DNA of 15,872 bases. Source: Psychrosphaera sp. (lineage in GTDB: Bacteria; Pseudomonadota; Gammaproteobacteria; Enterobacterales; Alteromonadaceae). Shown in pieces: positions 12,857 through 15,872 of this stretch. Under the pieces are notes generated by a model. That model did no database searches. It was given only the letters and a program-made list of their open reading frames with translations, and was not told the origin of the DNA. Every line of letters begins with the position of its first letter. Position 1 is the stretch's first letter. Made by a program: the position numbers and the translations under genes. Location of the stretch: assembly GCA_028098005.1 (NCBI GenBank), contig JAOHFM010000036.1, forward strand, positions 1 to 15,872. The letters run 5' to 3'.

Positions 12857-13261
12857 ATTTTTTAGCAACTCATAGAAATGCTCATAAAACCTGAACTTTG
12901 GGCAATCTTTTGGGGTAATATCTTGTATATAACCAATATCTTGCATATATAGAATTGCGGCTTGAAGATCTGAATGTATATCTGTGTGATACTCAAAATA
13001 TGGCTCTGAACTATTAACAGCACTCCGGCTACTTTTTACAAAGAAAGTTCGCACACCTGCAAATTCGGGATTATTAACGTCTTTGGTCATTTCTTGAATT
13101 ATTGCGGGAAATTTTCATTTTAGGGTTTCCCACTGGACTCGCTCTGCGTCAGTTTTTTCTTGATCGCGCCTTTGATCTGTAAACTTATTTCCATAAAAGG
13201 TACCTGCGGCGCCAGTAAAACCGCCAACTACAAACCCGACTGCTAACGAAAAAATATCCAT
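12851..13261 (-). pseudogene. TGA-interrupted cassette gene (right copy)
   Basis: Identical duplicate of 2612-3022; the in-frame TGA is at 13115-13117. The shared nonsense codon shows that it predates the duplication, or that both arms come from one molecule. Confidence 0.7.
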
Positions 13262-13274
13262 TTTCACTCCCAAT

Positions 13275-13333
13275 GCCTAACATTTTAGTATTTATATGAC
13301 ACGCAGTTTGTGTTGCATAATTGCTTGTTGGAC
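13275..13333 (-). repeat. Candidate 59-bp attC (right copy)
   Basis: Identical duplicate, inverted, of the site at 2540-2598, with the same two consensus core boxes and weak internal dyad. Confidence 0.4.
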
Positions 13334-13509
13334 TGAGTCGTTACCTGCTCGGTGTGTCAGAGTTGGTGTTGTTTATGCTATGGGGATTTGCTTTTTATGG
13401 CCTAAGCTATAGTAAGCCAATTTCATTGGCGTATCTGTCCTTATTTAAGCTTTCCCTGCACTGCTCAGCGTTTATTATGATTCCATTACACCTAAGTTTG
13501 GTTAAATAA
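13321..13509 (+). CDS. Small hydrophobic hypothetical protein (right copy)
   Basis: Identical duplicate of the 62-residue TTG-start frame at 2364-2552; two possible membrane helices, no recognised family, low certainty of being a gene. Confidence 0.25.
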   Translation: MLVGLSRYLLGVSELVLFMLWGFAFYGLSYSKPISLAYLSLFKLSLHCSAFIMIPLHLSLVK

Positions 13510-13652
13510 GCAACTATATTTTTGCATGCACAAGGCAGTCATTAGAGCATTTACCCTAACTTGTTTTGGGGCAGAAATGAGTTATAACTGACCAATCAAA
13601 TAGTGAAGCGTGGACACTGTTATCTCATATTCCACAGGCACTCACCTCACAC

Positions 13653-13685
13653 AAACAAAAAAGCCCCACCAAATTGGCAGAGCTT
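13653..13685 (-). terminator. Rho-independent terminator of the YebC-family gene (right copy)
   Basis: Identical duplicate, inverted, of the stem-loop with T-run at 2188-2220. Confidence 0.85.
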
Positions 13686-13792
13686 TATTATTTTTTTTGA
13701 ATTTTTCGAAGATCAAATCGTCAGGTTTAAACAACTTATTTAAAATAAAAAACTTAATTAAAACCTTTAAACGACTTAATTGCTAAGATCAA

Positions 13793-14515
13793 TTAGCCTT
13801 CGATTTCAGCATTGTGATATACGTCTTGAACGTCTTCGCAATTTTCAAGCATGTCCATGAATTTTTCGAACATAGCAACGTCATCACCCGTCACTGGTGT
13901 GGTCGTTTGAGGCTCCCAAGAGATTTCTTGAACATCAAAGTCAACGCCTTCAAATGACTCTTCCAATGCTGTTTTAACATTGTTGTATTCTGTGTGTGGT
14001 GCAGTAACGGTAATTTTACCATCTTCACTTTCCACGTCAGTAACGTCAACATCTGCCATCATTAGCGCTTCTAATACTTCGTCTTCGTCATTGCCATCAA
14101 AAACAAAAATAGCAACGTGGTCAAACATGTGAGCTGCAGACCCTTGCGCACCAAGTTTTGAGTTAGTTTTTGTAAAGCTGTTACGAACTTCCATGATTGT
14201 GCGGTTATTGTTATCAGTTAAACAATCCACAATTACCATGCAGCCACCAGGACCAAAACCTTCATAGCGAGCTGGTGAGTAATCTTCACCTGCACCACCA
14301 GCGGCTTTATCTACGGCGTTTTTAATTACGTGCGCAGGTACCTGATCTTTTTTCGCACGTTCAATGATATTTTTTAATGCAATGTTTGTGTCTGGGTCAC
14401 CGCCGCCATTTTTAGCAATAACATAGATCTCTTTTCCGTATTTAGAATAGACCTTTGTCTTCATGTTCGCTGTTTTAGCCATTGATTCTTTGCGGTTTTG
14501 GTAAGCTCTTCCCAT
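13793..14515 (-). CDS. yeeN: YebC/TACO1-family protein, YeeN type (right copy)
   Basis: Identical duplicate of the 240-residue gene at 1358-2080, with the same promoter region, ribosome-binding site and terminator. If the inverted repeat is real the cell carries two complete copies; if it is an artefact there is only one. Confidence 0.92.
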   Translation of the reverse strand: MGRAYQNRKESMAKTANMKTKVYSKYGKEIYVIAKNGGGDPDTNIALKNIIERAKKDQVPAHVIKNAVDKAAGGAGEDYSPARYEGFGPGGCMVIVDCLTDNNNRTIMEVRNSFTKTNSKLGAQGSAAHMFDHVAIFVFDGNDEDEVLEALMMADVDVTDVESEDGKITVTAPHTEYNNVKTALEESFEGVDFDVQEISWEPQTTTPVTGDDVAMFEKFMDMLENCEDVQDVYHNAEIEG

Positions 14516-14774
14516 CTTAATCTCTTTTTTTATTTGATGATTTTACGCATTGGTATAGTTTGGCATTATACATAAACGAAAGATATCGTGCAGTGCTGAT
14601 GACATATTTTAAGCTTATTTTTTGATAACGTGCTAACGCTTAGCAAAACTTCAGGCGCTAAATTAAGTATTAATTAAAATCGCCTTTTAAAAACATTTGT
14701 TTTACTTAAGCTAAACTACTGCTATAACGGCAAAAATATCGTAACCCTACGATAATACCAGGGATATTCTATAA

Positions 14775-15746
14775 ATGATTAAGTGTATGTTGTTAGATGC
14801 CAATGGAAGCACAATTTTTGGCGGCTCAGAATTGATTGAACAGTGGCAATTAGACGCTACCGCTTCCATTTGGATTGATTTAACTGGCGAAGAGCAAAAG
14901 TCTGAAGCGAAACTTCTCACGAGCTTAGGCTGCCATACGCTGGCCATCACAGATGCGCAACGAGATAGGCATCCACCTAAAATTGAGTTATTTAAAGACT
15001 ACTTATTTTTGTTATATCGTGGGATCTATAAAACTCAGCCTGGCTTAATCTTTGAACATTTACAAATTAGCTTTTTTATTGGCGAACGCATTTTTATTTC
15101 ACGCCATGAAAAAGAGTCTACGGCAATTTCCGCCATGTTCACTGAGACAGGCGCTAAATACTTAAAACGAAGCCCTATTCACTTAGCAACGAGGATCTTC
15201 CATCATAGCTGTGGTCTTTATTTAACAGAGCTTTTGGATTTTGAAACGGAACTAGAGAATTTAGAAGATCAATTCCAGAGCAAAGGCTCAGACTCATTGA
15301 TGAGAGACATCACCACTTATCGCTCAAGATTGGTGAAACTTAGACGTGCCTTTAGTTACCACGTAAATATAGGTAAAGCGTTAGCGTCTTATATTGATGA
15401 TGAAGATACACAGCTCATTACAAATAAAGAAACCCATACAATTAACGATTTAAATGAACGATTAGATCGACTGTTAAGTTTGTCGCAGCTTTACTACGAT
15501 ATTTGCGGAGACCTAGTGGATGGTTATTTGTCGGTCACGTCGCATCAGCTAAACGCCACAATGCGAGTATTAACCGTTATCACCGCGGTATTTGTTCCGC
15601 TAAGCTTTTTGGCCGGATTATACGGAATGAACTTTGACTATATACCGGAGCTTAAAGTTGAAAACGGGTACTTTATTTTGATTGGCGTCATGGCCACAAT
15701 TGCTGTTGGTCTAATTGGGCTATTTAAAAAGAAAAATTGGTTATAG
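14775..15746 (+). CDS. CorA/ZntB-family divalent cation transporter (right copy)
   Basis: Identical duplicate of the 323-residue gene at 127-1098, with the GMN motif at residues 284-286 and two C-terminal membrane helices. It is followed after 9 bases by the partial MscS-type gene. Confidence 0.9.
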   Translation: MIKCMLLDANGSTIFGGSELIEQWQLDATASIWIDLTGEEQKSEAKLLTSLGCHTLAITDAQRDRHPPKIELFKDYLFLLYRGIYKTQPGLIFEHLQISFFIGERIFISRHEKESTAISAMFTETGAKYLKRSPIHLATRIFHHSCGLYLTELLDFETELENLEDQFQSKGSDSLMRDITTYRSRLVKLRRAFSYHVNIGKALASYIDDEDTQLITNKETHTINDLNERLDRLLSLSQLYYDICGDLVDGYLSVTSHQLNATMRVLTVITAVFVPLSFLAGLYGMNFDYIPELKVENGYFILIGVMATIAVGLIGLFKKKNWL

Positions 15747-15755
15747 GAAACGTAG

Positions 15756-15872
15756 ATGATTGATGTAGCGTGGTTGGACGTCCAACTTTTTAAAGTCGGC
15801 GATTTTAGCTTAAACCTTGGGCAGTTAATTTCATTTTTTGTGGTACTTATTATTACCGCGGTTGTCAGCAAA
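15756..15872 (+). CDS. N-terminal part of probable MscS-type channel (partial, right copy)
   Basis: Identical duplicate of 1-117: ATG at 15756 behind AGGAAA, 39 codons to the window end with a membrane helix at about residues 23-37. Cut by the window edge. Confidence 0.5.
   Translation, partial: MIDVAWLDVQLFKVGDFSLNLGQLISFFVVLIITAVVSK

Larger units (their letters stand above)
12259..15872. repeat. Right arm of the 3614-bp perfect inverted repeat
   Basis: This arm is the reverse complement of 1-3614. Its inner end (12259) lies inside the coding region of a DJ-1/PfpI gene and abuts the interior of cydB, so the junction breaks two genes. A natural insertion with selected boundaries would not usually do this; a fold-back chimera would. 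Genes in this arm are exact duplicates of those in the left arm and are listed again with short entries. Confidence 0.97.

Noticed and set aside
1..15872. Terminal inverted repeats of a linear plasmid or phage
   Set aside because: The arms are long and at the ends, but they carry ordinary chromosomal genes, the outer end cuts a gene, and there is no terminal protein, telomere resolvase, replication or structural gene.
1..15872. CRISPR array, tRNA or rRNA genes
   Set aside because: No regularly spaced repeats of CRISPR type, no cloverleaf-like segments and no rRNA motifs were seen on either strand.

Overview
The window looks like chromosomal DNA of a marine-type gammaproteobacterium, probably of the Alteromonadales/Vibrionales sphere. 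This is inferred from the AT-rich, evenly coding sequence, a YeeN-type YebC protein, a SEC-C protein of a kind described from Photobacterium, a GloA with the E. coli ligand pattern, and integron-type attC sites. There are no phage, plasmid-replication, transposase or rRNA/tRNA genes.

The dominant structure is a 3614-bp inverted duplication. Positions 1-3614 are the reverse complement of 12259-15872 and sit exactly at the two window ends, with 8644 bp of single-copy sequence (3615-12258) between them. Each arm carries the start of a probable MscS-type channel gene (cut by the window edge), a CorA-family transporter, a YebC/YeeN-type gene, a small attC/gene-cassette region without an integrase, a truncated mdaB-like gene, and all or part of a DJ-1/PfpI gene. 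The inner breakpoint of the right arm cuts two genes at once: it keeps only the C-terminal end of the DJ-1 gene and removes the N-terminal half of a cytochrome bd subunit II gene (cydB). This is what a fold-back (snap-back) chimera or an assembly join looks like. A true recent inverted duplication is possible but needs read evidence.

The single-copy part has two blocks. Positions 3146-6016 (minus strand) form a co-directional cluster: quinone oxidoreductase, ABM-fold monooxygenase, glyoxalase I, exported DJ-1/PfpI protein and truncated MdaB. A LysR-type regulator (6118-7005) is divergent from it across a short shared promoter region with dyads. The enzymes share one theme, the handling of quinones, methylglyoxal and other reactive electrophiles, so a LysR-controlled stress operon is likely. 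A structured non-coding stretch of about 470 bp follows.

Positions 7478-12258 hold housekeeping and hypothetical genes: a lipoprotein, a cytochrome b561, RluA coupled to a SEC-C protein, an RraA-family protein, a BMT5-like (DUF2431) methyltransferase candidate with a C-terminal C2H2 zinc finger, and the truncated cydB. The most interesting biology is the integrase-less cassette remnant with a nonsense-interrupted gene, the electrophile-detoxification operon, and the BMT5-like zinc-finger protein. I do not see a clearly new multi-gene defence or mobile system.
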